DNA from: Xanthostigma xanthostigma
Taxonomy: Eukaryota > Arthropoda > Insecta > Raphidioptera > Raphidiidae
Direction: 5' to 3'
DNA: 64,000 nucleotides
Assembly (NCBI GenBank): GCA_963575645.1
Contig: OY754468.1
Location: forward strand, 27,056,465 to 27,120,464
The notes beneath the pieces were generated by a model. The model saw only the letters and a program-made list of their open reading frames with translations. It was not told the origin of the DNA and did no database searches. Within the stretch, counting starts at the first letter, position 1. Every line of letters begins with the position of its first letter. Shown piece after piece: positions 9,723 to 22,940 of the stretch. A program made the position numbers and the translations under genes.

Positions 9723-11710
9723 GACTGCCTTGATCGACATCGCTGAATTGTCAATATAAAAGAAAATTTACATGCATAACGTACCTATTTAATCTGTATG
9801 GTAACGTACACTATTTAATGCTTGAATATAATACTAACTAGTGAACATATCAAAATATATTGTTCGTTTCCACTTTTATTCATAATTCGTACTCTAAAGA
9901 CAAAACAGTAGTATCGTGTGTTGGTATTGACGTCACTTACTGCACATTGTTATTTATTTAGTCTATGAATTTGTAATGTTTTTAGATATAATATCAAAAC
10001 TAGACATGATTTAAATGTGGATATCTGAATGTGCTTGTGATATTATACATATTGTTGAATGGATACTATTATATGATCTTATGTTTTAATATTTCTACAC
10101 AAACATAATATATCATTATTCATTAGTAACGTATTTAAATGATCGTTAAGTGTGCAATAATATTTAGCCCATTTGTTTTTCTCAACTATGTTTTCATCAG
10201 TAGGTAGTTTTATTGTTTTTTAATTGTTTATGAAATTGTTAAAGTGGTGTAAAATAACCGATTGGTTGTTGCCATAGGCAGCTAATGTACTTAATTGAAT
10301 CTAGTCTTTACATTATATAGTTGACTAAAAGTTCAAAGTTAGTCTTAATGAAAACAATAATTATTATTACTTTAAAATGTAAATTAAGTACGATTTATGC
10401 AATGAACTAATAAAATACGAATATGTAACCTTATGAAATTAATTTATTTTGTAGTTTAAGTAAAAATAATATCCCAAAAATATTTGTGACAGCATCGAAG
10501 AAACTGTAATAAATCAGAAATACAAATAGTTTTTGCATTTAATATTCTCGCAAAAAATTTCAAGACGCTAAAGTTTTGATTTTTTTTTTGTAAACAAAAC
10601 GTCTCTCACATTTTGAGAAACGGTTGTTAGTAGGTATATACTTATTTTATTAACAAAATGTGGTTGTCTATAGTAGAATTTAATAAAATAATAGATATAT
10701 ACAAAATGTCAGCTAATATTATGAATACATTCTAAAAATCTAAATGAGATGTTTTTTTCTTTTAATATCTTCAATAATTTTTGTATATTTTTGTTACACT
10801 TTACTTACAATTCAAGTGATTTCATCATTTTCAATTTAATATGAAAATAATTAAAATTCTGCAAAAAATTTAGTGAAGGGAGAAAAATCGATAGAAAAAC
10901 TTTTTTACTTAGGGATTTTTTTAAATTTTGCCACATAAGTCTGAAAGTAGAATTGAAAAAAAAACGACTGGTATTTTTAAAAAATGAGTATTTGTGATTT
11001 CTTCTGAATCTCTGTATTGATTTTAGTTAGTTCCTATTCAAGTTCTGTTTAAAAATTAATTGAAATGTTTATTACTACATTTGTCTCCCATACTCAGTGA
11101 CACAAAAACTGTATTCTGCAAACAGTGCCTTATAATAACATTATATTTCACAAAATAAAAAAAAATTAAAAAGGCTGATTGCATAGCAGGTATATTAATT
11201 ATGTAACGATTTTGTTTACAAGCACATTTTCCTTTAAAATGACCAAATATCATTTAAATATTGTAAAAATAATATTTAAAGTTAATTTGGTTTTTATATT
11301 TCAGAATATCAAATCATCGCTACAGTGCAGAACTGTCGAATATAAAAAAAAACGCTTTTTCCATTTTCGCTGGTTTATAGTTCATTTTGGTGAACAGAAT
11401 ATAGTGAAAAATTCTCGAACGTGAATGTGAAGTTCATTTGGAAAGGAAAACACTTATCTCCATATATTTAATAACTTCTATATCACTAGTGGCCGTAAGT
11501 GGAAGCGTTGCCCATGAAGTGAGACAACAAATGACTGTTTTCTATCTCTTTCTTTTTACTTGACCCGTTGTGCGCAAGTGTCGTGTCTGTAGTGGGACAA
11601 TTAGTAAGTGGAATAGAGCAAGCCACCCCCCTTTCACAGCTTAGTTCCATGGGTTCCATGTGCAAACTGACGCGCAACCATTCACGGACATGCGCATTAT
11701 GGCAGAAATA
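9723..11710. other. AT-rich stretch, nothing recognised
   Basis: Long AT-rich DNA with homopolymer runs and only short open frames of biased composition (rich in Phe, Lys, Ile, Asn). I see no splice-flanked open segment, inverted repeat or RNA gene. Confidence 0.4.
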
Positions 11711-12065
11711 CACACTACGAGAAAACGTTACGATCAGACTGTACAGTTCGAACGGTACCGATAAATCGCTACATGTATGTTATAAAACTGTACAGTTTCG
11801 TCCGATTTTTTAAGACTGTGCAGTCTAACGGAACAATACGAAAATTTCAATTGATTAATCGGAATCGGATGAACTGTGCCGACTGATCGTTACGTGTATG
11901 CACTCGTTCAGTTTTCTTTGCACCAGATGCTATGATTTTTCCGCTTCACTTTTTTTTCCTTCAGGGCGAATATTAATCCAACAACTGCTAAAACGTCGTC
12001 CGTCGAAGCCATCGCTGACACGTGTGCGTCGGCACCGTCTGATCGTAACGATTTCTCGTAGCGTG
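11711..12065. mobile_element. MITE with TA duplication
   Basis: The left terminus CACACTACGAGAAAACGTTA, then CGATCAGAC, matches in reverse complement the right terminus GTCTGATCGTAACGATTTCT, then CGTAGCGTG. TA flanks both (11709-11710, 12066-12067). Inside, CGAACGGTACCGATAAATCG and similar words recur as subterminal repeats. Tc1/mariner-like by target site, with no coding capacity. Confidence 0.7.
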
Positions 12066-14744
12066 TATGGCCACCATTAGACTCAGGGTATAAAAAGTGA
12101 GACAGACGTATATATGTCTTCAGCGTAGTGTTTAAGTCTTTCTCCCGATATTTGATCTAGAGGGTAAATATATGGTTATCTCACATTCGGTAGTGCTGTA
12201 TTATAACGACGAAATAATGTAGTAATATAGCATTTTAAAAATTCTTAAACAGGTATTTTTTGCTATAGAATTCTTGGATCTAAATATTACGCGAAATATT
12301 TGTGTAGTCATGTGATACTATTTAATTTTTCATTTAAAATAATTTGTATACATTAATTAAGTGATAAGTGACATTAAATTAGTATTTATGAATTTATGTT
12401 ATGTAGTTTATTACATATTAGTAATTGTTTCATATTATTATAAACTTTGAAAGCTGCACAAAAACAGTAAAAATACGATATTAAAATGTTTTTATTTTGT
12501 GGAACTACTAGTCAAAAAATTAAAAATTCGTGTCCACATTTACTAATAACGACCTCGTATTGCTTATTTAGAAAATGTTATTTTTGCCTTAATTTTAAGT
12601 TAAAACAATTGATTATTATCTATTTGTGTTTCAAAATTCTAAATATGTTTAATGTTTTTGATAAAAACATTGTTTTGTAATAAACACTTTTACAATGGCA
12701 AATGATTTACGAATGTGGAACACTTGTATATTAAGGCCACTGCACACGAAGTTGGAAACACTGCTGGGACTTCTGCTGGCCGGCAGCTGCAGCCTGGGTA
12801 GTGGCTACGAAGTAAACTTGTGTAGTTCGCGAACGAACTAGTTCAGAAGAGCACTCTTATTAGTGAACCAGTTCGCAGCCAATGAAGAAATCAGTTCGTT
12901 ATTTAACACGCAGTGAAGATGGTAAACGACAAAAAATTAAGATTGTAGAATCTGTACGATGCGTTTTTATTTGTTAAATATTAATTCTTCTAAAAATAAA
13001 CTAAGAAATTTTCTATTTTTTTAATTGACATTTCGAACCTGAAGCAATTTAACAGCGAACTAAAGAACTATAAGAGCGAACTAGTTCGCGGAAGATTAAT
13101 GAACTTGATTGAGCGCTCTTTTTAGTGAAATAATATGCCTAAAAAGGATACCTATGCTTTTATCAAAAATATTAAAACACAATTTTACTATCAGTGTAAC
13201 CCAAACGTTACCTCTTTTATTCTTTCTAATTTTATTATTGAAAATTGATTATATAAGATGATATCGCATACATAATATTATTATTAAAAACGTTAAAATG
13301 ATGTACTCTTATAAATCGCATTTTCATATAATAAAAATAGAATAAATTAAGGACTTAATTATTTAAACGATCATTCTTTATCCTGACGTATTTATAAAAC
13401 ATTTAACAAATTGTGTGTGCAATTGTTTATATTATTATAGTCTAGTCAACAATACATATTGTTAATATAGAATACTCTAATTATTATAATACTAATGTAA
13501 TTACCTATAATTGTTATTTACTGATTTATGTTGTGATCTCATATATTCTAGTATTTAAATAGAAATTAAAAGTAGATTATTGAATATAAAATGCTGGTTG
13601 TTGCGTCGAAATAATACAAAAAAAAAACATCTTAGCTGATATTATCATTGTTCCAAAATCATATCATTAAATTATTATTTTAAGATTCGCTTATATCAAT
13701 ATATCAAATAAAAACATTGTAAAACGAGTTTAAATAAATGAGCAACATTTTTGCAAGCAAATTTTCTTGATGTGATTTGCAGGGTAGGTACTACGAAATA
13801 ATAATAAATTAAATAATTTTGAAACTGAAATTGATTTTAAAAATGAATAGATAGGTACCTATCGATATGAAATGTTCTATCAAGGTCGTCTTTCCTGGAT
13901 TAATATTTATCAAAAAACATGTTCTCTTTCGTAATGGGTGCGATAGAAAAATAGGCGATTCTAAGGACTCAATTGTTAATTAGAATGAAAAAAAAAATTA
14001 AAACCATGACCTCACATCGCACACCGATTCATTGTTTGCAGAGGCCAGGCAAAAAAAATCTTACAATTATCTCTTTTTTCTGTTGTTTCCTATATAAAGA
14101 AGGTGGAATTTATTCAGACACGATATTTTCTGATTCGATTTTCCAGATATCAATGTGTTACTCATATCCAGAATAGTGCAACAAACAGTACATTTCTGTG
14201 CCCGTTAAAGTCAGCATGCTAGACAAAAAGGTTCTGACAGTTACTCGTTTTTCTGTTGTTTCTTTGGTAAGAATTCATATTTTATAATTTATTTTATAAT
14301 ATGAACTTCATATTAATTATTGTATACTGGGTAAATTATGAATATGTGTTATTTTATACTATTTATTAATCTATAAAAAAATTGTTGTTCATATCGCCAT
14401 CATTTGTTAATGTTTTTGTACAATTTAAACTTGTAGATATTGTAGAATATTAAGAGAAATTTGTGTATTCTAAAAATGGATTTAATAACTGTGATAGTTT
14501 TTATCGAAAATTACTTTAACGTTTCTTTTTTGTTTCAAAACGATTGGCAATAATTTTTATTAACCTTCAAAGTTCCCTTTTTTCATTTTCATTTTTTCTA
14601 TGTTTTTGTAAAGCAAGATATTTTTATAAACAAATTGTTATCAACATCTTTCTGTACAGTCAGAAATTAGGTTCTGTTTTTTCGAAGAACTATCTTATCG
14701 GTTCAAAGAATGTGACTACCTCTGTAGCTTAAGCAACGAATAAT
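12066..14744. other. AT-rich stretch with one fragment of an inverted-repeat element
   Basis: Nothing coding is recognised. Positions 12732-12790 (AAGGCCACTGCACACGAAG) match the left end of the element at 55387-55823. Positions 12824-12880 and 13060-13130 share AGTTCGCGAACGAACTAG and GAGCGCTCTT-like words in opposite orientation, probably a decayed DNA element. The rest has no visible signal. Confidence 0.4.
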
Positions 14745-15913
14745 TCTAGATGGAAAAGTCGAAAGCAGAACATTTGACTTAGGAACTTTGTTTGGACTAG
14801 TTAGGAGATAAACATACTAAAAGTCCTTACCCCTCCGAGGTACGCCCGAAGGGGGGGAGCACAAAGAAGGTCCCGTTTTTTGGTATTTTGCTTTCATCTC
14901 GAAAACGGTACGTCGTACGAAATTTTGTTGGAATACATAATGAAAGCTGATAAAATTCTCTACAACTTTAGTTTTCACACTTTTTATCTATCTCCAATCT
15001 TTGCCTAGCTATGAGCTGCGGAAAATGGTCGATTTTCAAAAATGTGTTAAATTCTCTGTAGCACATTGTAACAATACGAATTTGTCAAAATCATTTCGTA
15101 TCGCTCATCCACACTATTAAAAACACCCACACACTATTAAAAAATAACATAAGCTGGGAGTACCTCCACACAGGGCCCTCTTTCCCACTGGGTACTCTGG
15201 CACGTGCCCAGGGCCCCGAGATCGATAGGGACCCCCTAGTTTAATGGTATACTAAGTACCTAAACTGTTTTAAACAAAAATCATCAGTGAACTATTTTTC
15301 ATATACTTATTTTTTTTGTGTCCTTCATGTTAAAATTGGGAACGTGATCCTTTTAAATATATGCACATTCCTCGACTTAGAATCTAGAACCTTGTTTATC
15401 TATTTTCTTTGTCTATTCTAACAAAATAGTGCTCTGTTAAGGTCATAGGGGCCCCATAATCCTAATGTGCCCAGGGCCTTCAATAGGTTAAAGCTTATGT
15501 TATTTTTTAATAGTGTGTGGGTGTTTTTAATAGTTTGGATGAGCAATACGAAATGATTTTGACAAATTCGTATTGTTACAATGTGCTACAGAGAATTTAA
15601 CACATTTTTGAAAATCGATCATTTTTCGACCATTTTTCGGAGCTCATAGCTAGGCAAAGATTGGAGATAGATAAAAAGTGTGAAAGCTAAAGTTGTAGAG
15701 AATTTTATCAGCTTTCATTATGTATTACAACAAAATTTCGTACGACGTACCGTTTTCGAGATGAAAGCAAAAAACCAAAAAACGGGACCTTCTTTGTGCT
15801 CCCCCCCTTCGGGCGTACCTCAGAGGGGCAAGGACTTTTAGTATGTTTATCTCCTAACTAGTCCAAACAAAGTTCCTAAGTCAAATGTTCTGCTTTCGAC
15901 TTTTCCATCTAGA
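14745..15913. mobile_element. Long foldback element, arms about 0.41 kb, with an inserted centre
   Basis: Left arm 14745-15155 and right arm 15492-15913 are near-perfect reverse complements. Both ends carry TCTAGATGGAAAAGTCGAAA or its complement, and both inner edges carry AACATAAGCT or its complement. Outer arms include GTACGCCCGAAGGGGGGGAG. The centre 15156-15491 is a different repeat. Differences between arms are few, so the structure is fairly young or has been corrected. No ORF; transposon class unknown. Confidence 0.75.
15172..15491. repeat. Interspersed repeat inside the foldback centre
   Basis: Starts CAGGGCCCTCTTTCCCACTG, has GGCACGTGCCCAGGGCCCC, and ends with GTGCCCAGGGCCTTCAATAG. 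Its two ends match 9136-9722, so it exists independently of the surrounding inverted arms. It may be an insertion into the foldback or the remains of the element's core. Confidence 0.55.
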
Positions 15914-17944
15914 TGCCCCTTATGAGCACTCATTGACTAAACTACTGGTGAATGAAACTGTTATGGTTGATAACAGTTATTATTATTTTATAATAACCGG
16001 TTACCACTAACTAATAAAAAAATAACAGTGTCTTACTGTTAAAACCAATAATTTTGATACAACGTTTTGTAATAAAAATATGAATAAAATCTTTGTGAAC
16101 AAAAAAAAATATCTCTAGACAGCATTCGAAGTGCCGTTGATTCAACAATATCGTGGAACTATTTTGGTAACTATATGTACTATTTTTCCATAATAATAAT
16201 TTTCTCTGTTATGTCGTTCTGGAGTTTTGGTAGAAATAAATATAATAATATTTTGTTGAAAGATTCGACAAAAATACAATACAAATTTAAACTACTTGAA
16301 ATTTCTGCAGTTGATAGATATAATTTTTGTTATAATGCGTCAAAATAAACAATAATTTTATCTCAAAAATATCAACAAAATTTAAAAAAAGCTCATTCAC
16401 GCCTTAAGCATTATAAAAATATTAATAATTAAACTCTCTGACTGTATATGTCCTAAATAATAATAACTTTTATTTGGTGATATGTTTCGAAGCGGATATA
16501 TCCGACAAAGGTGCCTGAAAAATAACTGCAGTTTTTTGGCAATAAAAGGTCTTGCCAATAGTAAAGATAATAATGATTGGTGTTTTACATTAAATGGAAT
16601 AACAAATTTCTCTATCCCAAAAAATATATTTAAAGTCGTGATTATTTGTCATTATCAAAGAGATAAATAATATTCAAAATTCCAAAATTCGTTAAACATA
16701 ATTCGCATCAAACAAAACTAAAATTATTGTTTTGCCTTAAAATATTCAGGCGAAAATTCCATTTTCCATTTGAAAATCTTTAGGTAAAAATGTAAAATTG
16801 TTCAAGAAATTGGACAAATAAAGTTTAATGTGCATTGACTTGCCTTCGTTCAGTCCAGAACTGCACGCAACAATCAAAATACAGAAATAAATGATGGTCT
16901 TCATTTATTTCTGTATTTTGTTACTTCGAATTGACATAGAACCGATCCGAAGTAGTGTGCGGATTATTGTTTATTGATGTTTTTTTTAAAAGTGCTGTTA
17001 AAAATCCAAAACTGATTTCACAAGATAATATTCTATTTAAAATCTTCACAATACAACTTCTACCAATATTGAAGTGTAAATAATTTTGACAAATATTTCA
17101 ATAACGAATATTTTTTATCTCTTGTACCATTGATATTTCTGTGAGCCATGTAAGATGACAATATAAAATTGCACTAATAAAATAGTAATAATGTTCACAC
17201 TTTTATTAAATATTATTAATAGTTACATAATATTAGATAATTGTATTGTTTCGTTTAATTAAATATCGTAATGTTTGCGTTACTATATTTTTCCTCTGCA
17301 AATTGTAAATTTAAGGATGTTTATAATTAGATTGTAGGTACGTCTGTATTTTTAAATTACGTTGTGTTTTCTCAAGTGTTGGGATTTTTGCTTATCTTAA
17401 TTATACTTCCGTTTTGATACTGTAACTGGTAAATGTAACAAGTTGTATTATAAAATTATTTGCCGAGGAACTTTATAGTTACGCACATTTACACAATTGA
17501 CAGCGATGGCTATTGTTTAGTTACAAAAGGATTACTACGTCGTTTGCGGTGTTTTTCAGATTCGAATTTGTCGTCTGAATTTTCTAATTCAATCTTGTTA
17601 CGAAAATCCGTATTTAGTTTCTGGATTATCTTGTATTTATTAAACGTCTTAGATTAAAACCCTGAGAACTGGAAGTTTATAGCAGGTGAACTATAAAAAT
17701 GCACGTAGCAACTACTTTCCAACGATGTTTCTTATTCTCAGGTCCCTTGAAGTTATGTATGCGAAGTGTTGCATCCATCAAAGATTTAATTCAATTTTTT
17801 TTAGTGCAGTGCATGCTTTTGAAAACAGAACTTAAGAGCATTGATTACCTCCAAATTATAAATATCTCCCGCACTCTTCATCTCAAATCTTTTTCCCTTG
17901 TCTAAAAACGGTTACATATTCCCCGACGCTATTTTTAAGGTTAA
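15914..17944. other. AT-rich stretch, one perfect hairpin
   Basis: Contains the hairpin at 16875-16920. Open frames near 16482-16670, 17460-17657 and 17699-17905 are short and lack exon-like composition or conserved motifs, so I do not call them genes. Confidence 0.4.
16875..16920. repeat. Perfect 20-bp hairpin
   Basis: CAAAATACAGAAATAAATGA (16875-16894) and TCATTTATTTCTGTATTTTG (16901-16920) are exact reverse complements around a 6-base loop. It is AT-rich and more likely a mini inverted repeat than a microRNA precursor. Confidence 0.75.
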
Positions 17945-18148
17945 AGGGCTCAGATAAACGTCAAATGAAGGACCACGAATCACACTATATCCTACAGGAA
18001 GAATTGAAAAACTGGAAAAGAAATAATGGAAAAACTTTAAAAAAATGTATTAGAAACTTTCACAAATAGCCATGACTTTTTTCAAAAATTCGTCTGTAAG
18101 ATTTATAGCGTGATTCTTGGTCCTTCAGTTAGCGTTTACTCAAACCCT
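17945..18148. mobile_element. MITE with TTAA duplication, piggyBac-like target site
   Basis: TTAA at 17941-17944 and 18149-18152 flank an element beginning AGGGCTCAGATAAACGTCAA and ending GCGTTTACTCAAACCCT. The arms pair for about 75 bp: TGAAGGACCACGAATCACAC on the left against GCGTGATTCTTGGTCCTTCA on the right. TTAA duplication fits piggyBac-type insertion, but the termini begin AGGG rather than CCC, so the family is uncertain. Confidence 0.7.
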
Positions 18149-18228
18149 TTAATTTTAACAATAGTGCTTTGGCAGATCAGTAATTATTTTTAGGTAAGGT
18201 GAAAGATTAATTATTATTAAAATTTATT

Positions 18229-18530
18229 GTAGTAAAACCTCTGTCAGTCGAACTTCAAGGGAGATGCCTAAAAATTCGAGTTATTGAGTTTTCGACTTCG
18301 TCGGATTTTGTAAGAAAATATTCGACTTGTAGAGGTTAATATTCATTCTAACTAATTTTGACTTGCCATGTTCGAAATACAGAGGTCCAATTTATTTTTT
18401 CGAGTTATGGACGGATAATATGTACCGAAATGGCTTGTAGGGACTCACTGATTATTTCGACCTATAGAGGATTAAGATTTCGAGTAATGAGGTTTTGAGG
18501 CTTGAAGAGAAGGGAAGAAAACATTTTATT
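18229..18530 (+). mobile_element. Pogo/Tigger-like MITE, 3' truncated
   Basis: Same family as 2728-3073. It starts near GTAGTAAAACCTCTGTCAGT, follows the same order of CGACTT-rich blocks, contains TACAGAGGTCCAATTTATTT and TTTCGACCTATAGAGG, and stops near GAAGGGAAGAAAACATTTT without the closing terminal repeat. Confidence 0.75.
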
Positions 18531-19109
18531 TGTATTTAAATATTAGCCATAGTTTGTCATTTCTTATAATTTTAAAATTTTAAAACTTTAGTAGCGATAC
18601 TAAAGTTGGCGAGTGTTATCTAGTCTCAAGTCATTGCGAACTTAGTCATAAAATATACCTATATAATGTATATGTATAAATTAAAACAATATTATATCTA
18701 CGTATTACCTAATTACCTATCAAATTAAATATATGACAACAATGTGCATTAAATTATTATAATATAACACTAATATAGAAGAGACGACGTGAGTGTAACC
18801 GTTTTATTGTTATTCGTAGAACACATTACTTGGACACAATAATTATTATTGGCTTTGTTAGCGGTGCCACTATAGTCTAGTCCAGTACTAAACTATATTA
18901 GCATGCTCTAATCACAGCTAATATTTTATAAAATATAATTTCACATTTAAGAAAAGTGTTAGTTGATATCGATTTGCGATAATTTAAGAAAAAATGGTTA
19001 ATAATTATTATTAAACATATAAAAGTTACATTTCTTTTTTTTATTTATTGTTTCAATGTATCGACAGTGTTTATTGCCAAAGATTAATAATTTTATGTAT
19101 AACAAAAGA
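18531..19109. other. AT-rich stretch, nothing recognised
   Basis: No ORF, inverted repeat or RNA gene that I can support. Confidence 0.4.
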
Positions 19110-20066
19110 CAGTGGCGGATTTACAGATTTGCCGCCTGTAGGCTATTCAATTTTTGCCGCCTATGAATTTTGATACCTTAGTCCACAATCATATCAATTA
19201 CATTTTTTATCAATGAAATTCCAACTTTATGATTTGTGTTCCAACTTTTCTCGTATGGTTAGTATCATTGAAAATTAATAGTCCAAGAGACGGCTGCAGA
19301 AAATGTGTCGTCATAAGGTGGACGAACGAAAAAATTAGAGATGATAGTTAAGACCATAATTAAGAAAGATCGCTAAGGTTGCTTGCGAAAATCCTGCTGA
19401 AACAATGTTTTTTTTAATTTGTTTATCAGTTAATAGACCAGTGAAGTTAGCTTTTGACAAGGACAAAATTAATAACAGAAAACGAATGATGAGGAAGGGA
19501 AGAAACTGCCGTCAGAAATACAGAAACCAAAAATTCAAATGCGTAAAAGGCCAGAGGGCTGTGGGGGGTGCATTTTAGGGGTCAAACGCGGTTTTTCGTT
19601 ATTTCCGGCGAAAGTTGACCCCCAATCGAAAAATGTTGTATGGCAATGTTGTAGGTATTAAAAGGATCTACAACTTTTATGAATATAACTTTTTCACATA
19701 ACCTTAAAGATTTAAAGAAATATTGAAAAAACCGTGTTTTTTGTTTTTAATTCTTTTATCGAATCGCTATTGCGATATTCTAAAAATTCATGATCATTAA
19801 AGGATATTTTACAAAGCGCTTAGCAATTGTTCATGTAGAGATGTTGAAATATTTAGTATTTAACACTGTATATAAGGACTATATTTCGATTTTTGTTAAA
19901 TATTTTGATTTCTCTCCAATTTTCGAAATTCGTATTTTGTGTGGATAATAATTTTTTGTTTAATTTTATAAATCGAAATAAAAAATTTATAAACTAAATC
20001 TGCCGCCCCTTAAAATTTGCCGCCCTAGGCTTCAGCCTACTCAGCCTGCTGGTAAATCCGCCACTG
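19110..20066. mobile_element. Non-autonomous hAT element with perfect 8-bp duplication
   Basis: Ends are CAGTGGCGGATTTACAG and CTGGTAAATCCGCCACTG, and ACAAAAGA is duplicated exactly at 19102-19109 and 20067-20074. Subterminal TTTGCCGCC words occur at both ends. At 957 bp it is larger than a typical MITE, but no transposase motif is visible; a short Lys/Arg-rich open stretch near 19425-19545 is not recognised. The intact duplication points to a comparatively recent insertion. Confidence 0.88.
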
Positions 20067-20344
20067 ACAAAAGATAACAACGAAACTTCGTTAAAATTTC
20101 ATAAGAATCACAATTTTAATATTACTTATATAAAATAATGTAGATTTTCCATAAAATATTAAAAAGGGTAAGTTCGTAGCTAGAAGGTATAACTTCTGTA
20201 GTTGAGATTTTCAACTAGATTAGTCGAAATTTCTTCTTGGTGCAAAACTTGTTATTTTTTTTATAAACGCCCAGTTTTACAACTACTGTTAAAAAAGTTT
20301 TGACCAGAAATGAAATATTTTTTACTTTCGTAATACCAAAATTA

Positions 20345-20594
20345 CTGTAGAACCTTGATAAGTTAACAAGTGTAAATTATAAAGAGGATTCAACTTCAGA
20401 AAATTTTGAAGGTCCATATTTTTACTTAGGTTTCATTTATATGCCTTGGGGATTTGAATTACTGAGGGTCAAATGCTCAATTATTTTAACTTGTAGAATT
20501 TTCATATTTTAAGTAATAACATTTTCAGGACCTGTAGTAAATATAGATAACTTCATTAATTTAAAGAAGTTTTAACGTTATTGAGGTTCTACTG
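20345..20594. mobile_element. Pogo/Tigger-like MITE, divergent family
   Basis: Starts CTGTAGAACCTTGATAAGTT and ends TTGAGGTTCTACTG, with TA on both sides (20343-20344, 20595-20596). The termini match the 2728-3073 family but the interior is unrelated in sequence, using AACTT-like rather than CGACTT-like words. Confidence 0.75.
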
Positions 20595-22940
20595 TATTAG
20601 TATTATTGCAAACATATTTTTAAAGTAAAAATACAACAGAATCTGCCATTGTTTAGCTTTTTGAAAATGTCAGCTTGAATATCATAATAATTTGGAACTC
20701 TAATTTTCAGTAACCCGTACCTAATAATATGTAAGTATAGCATAATAAAATTTCCTTTCAAATCTTCAAATGACGATTGTAGCTGAAAGTACAAACTACA
20801 AATATGACATTTTGGTAAGAAGCTTGTTTATAAAAATATGGAAATATTTTACGTGAACTGAATTCATTATTAATATTACAGATCGATGGTAATTATAACT
20901 TTTTTCCGTATTTTATTATATCTGTTACGAAGGACTTCAATTTTTTGAAGAAATTGAGTAAAGGAAAGAAACTAAATTGTGCCAAAATTGGTATTCACAA
21001 CCCAGTTTCGACAAAAGTCGAAAGCCATGTTATTATGATCATCAAACCATCTATGTGCACCACAGAACAGAATAGGTTCTGTGATGTGCACACATTTTCA
21101 GACAACTGAAACAATTGACATTAGTATTTAATAAATTCGAAGAACAGTAACAAATAAATAAATTTTCTGCATTGGCTGTAACGGTATCATCTTGATTATT
21201 ATTATTATTTTTTTTTGCGTTTGCACTTCAATACTGCTTAACGGTATTATAATACTATCAGTAATTTCTTGAAATTATAAAAAAGAGCGTAAATTATTCA
21301 TGGATTAAATTAAAATGATGTATTATCAATTGGTTGTTTGTGAGTCGTTCACTTACCGTAACCAATAGGGGAGTATTAATTTACTCTGTGAATTGTGTAA
21401 ACATTTTTTATAGTACCAAGACAGTAAACTGTTACTATAAACGTAGTTTATTATCATAGTAATAAATAATTACTAGAAACGCACTTTGTTAATAGAATTT
21501 GCACAATAATTAAGTATTATTTATACATGACACATTATCAACTCCTGCAAAAATAACGAATATTAATTATAAAGAATAGGAAACAGTTAATTTTTATTGT
21601 GCTTATTTATTGAATATATCTAGTAGGTACTTACTATCGATATTTAATAATATTTCAAAATATGTAGATACATCGAACGCAAATCTTATTTTAGATACTT
21701 TGATCGAGGAAGATTGCAATAAGTTGTAAGTCGAGTTATCAATTAACATTTGCTGTAAGTAACTACGTAAAACATGTAACTTTGAAATTGTTTTTTCTCT
21801 ACTTAACGAACAAGAATATTCTAAAAATATTCTTTCCCATCTGATGTAATTTCTTCTCAATATAATTTTTAAATAGATTACGTTAATTGCTTTAAAATTG
21901 CAATATATGTTTAAACGAATTTAAGGTCTCAATTTCAAAAATCAAGACATCAAAAGGTGGAAGTAAATACGTTAACGGTTTCATATTGTTTCAATATTAA
22001 AAGTTTTTACGACATTGCGGAAAATGTTTTTTTTTTCGAAAATATTTCTGTATTATTTATAATAAAACAAAAACATTTTCGAAAATAGCTGTCATCTCTT
22101 TGAGCAATATTTACATTTTAACTTGTACAACTTTCTTGAAAAGGATGTAATTAATAAAAAAAAGATTGTAATGAAATAAATGTTATAAATTAAAAGTATA
22201 ATCTTTTGGTAACTCAAGTTTATAAAAATACGAGACCCACTTTAAAGTATCTTAAATTACTTTTAGTATCTGTTTTGAAATTCCAACTCTGTAACTGTTT
22301 ATAATCGCAATTTTAGAATGCCTCAGCGAATAAAAAATTCGATATACCTACGTTTGCAGGAGAATATAAATGTGGTTGAACAATACTTACTATTAATAAA
22401 AGAACATATTATAATATTATTTATTTAATACATGATATGTAATTTATATACTTATAATAATACATAGTTGTTGCTTGCAGTTACATATATACATAATTAA
22501 TTCTGATATGTGTACATGCATATACTGTATAGTGTTATATTAATGGAAAATACAGAAACGTAAAGCAAATTATCATTTGACTATCATTCCTATTTTTTAA
22601 TTTTTATTTCACAAATGTTTAATGAATCTACTTAGGAAACCTAAGTCCAAGAGCCATTAACACTAAAACCCTATGGACATCAATAAACGCCAGTTCATGG
22701 GTACTTGGCAAATTTAAGCCCTGCTTAAAAGAAAAATATAATGGTAAGGAGGCTGGAGTGGACGGGACCGTGAAAAAGGGATAACTTCCGGTCCCCCAAA
22801 AAAACCGGTCATACTGTGTATCTTCGAATAGAATGATGTTCATTTTATTTCGAAGCGTACGTTTTGGGCGTGCAAAACTACTTTTATTTTTTACCTTATA
22901 ATTAAAAAGTTATAGAATTTAAAAATACTTTTTAACTAAA
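20595..22940. other. AT-rich stretch with one imperfect hairpin
   Basis: Only the hairpin at 21054-21092 and A/T-rich simple sequence were seen. Short open frames on the minus strand near 20603-20794, 21603-21860 and 22628-22843 show no recognisable motifs. Confidence 0.4.
21054..21092. repeat. Imperfect hairpin
   Basis: TGTGCACCACAGAAC pairs with GTTCTGTGATGTGCACA with a two-base bulge around a short loop. The stem of about 15 bp is below the usual microRNA precursor length. Confidence 0.6.
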
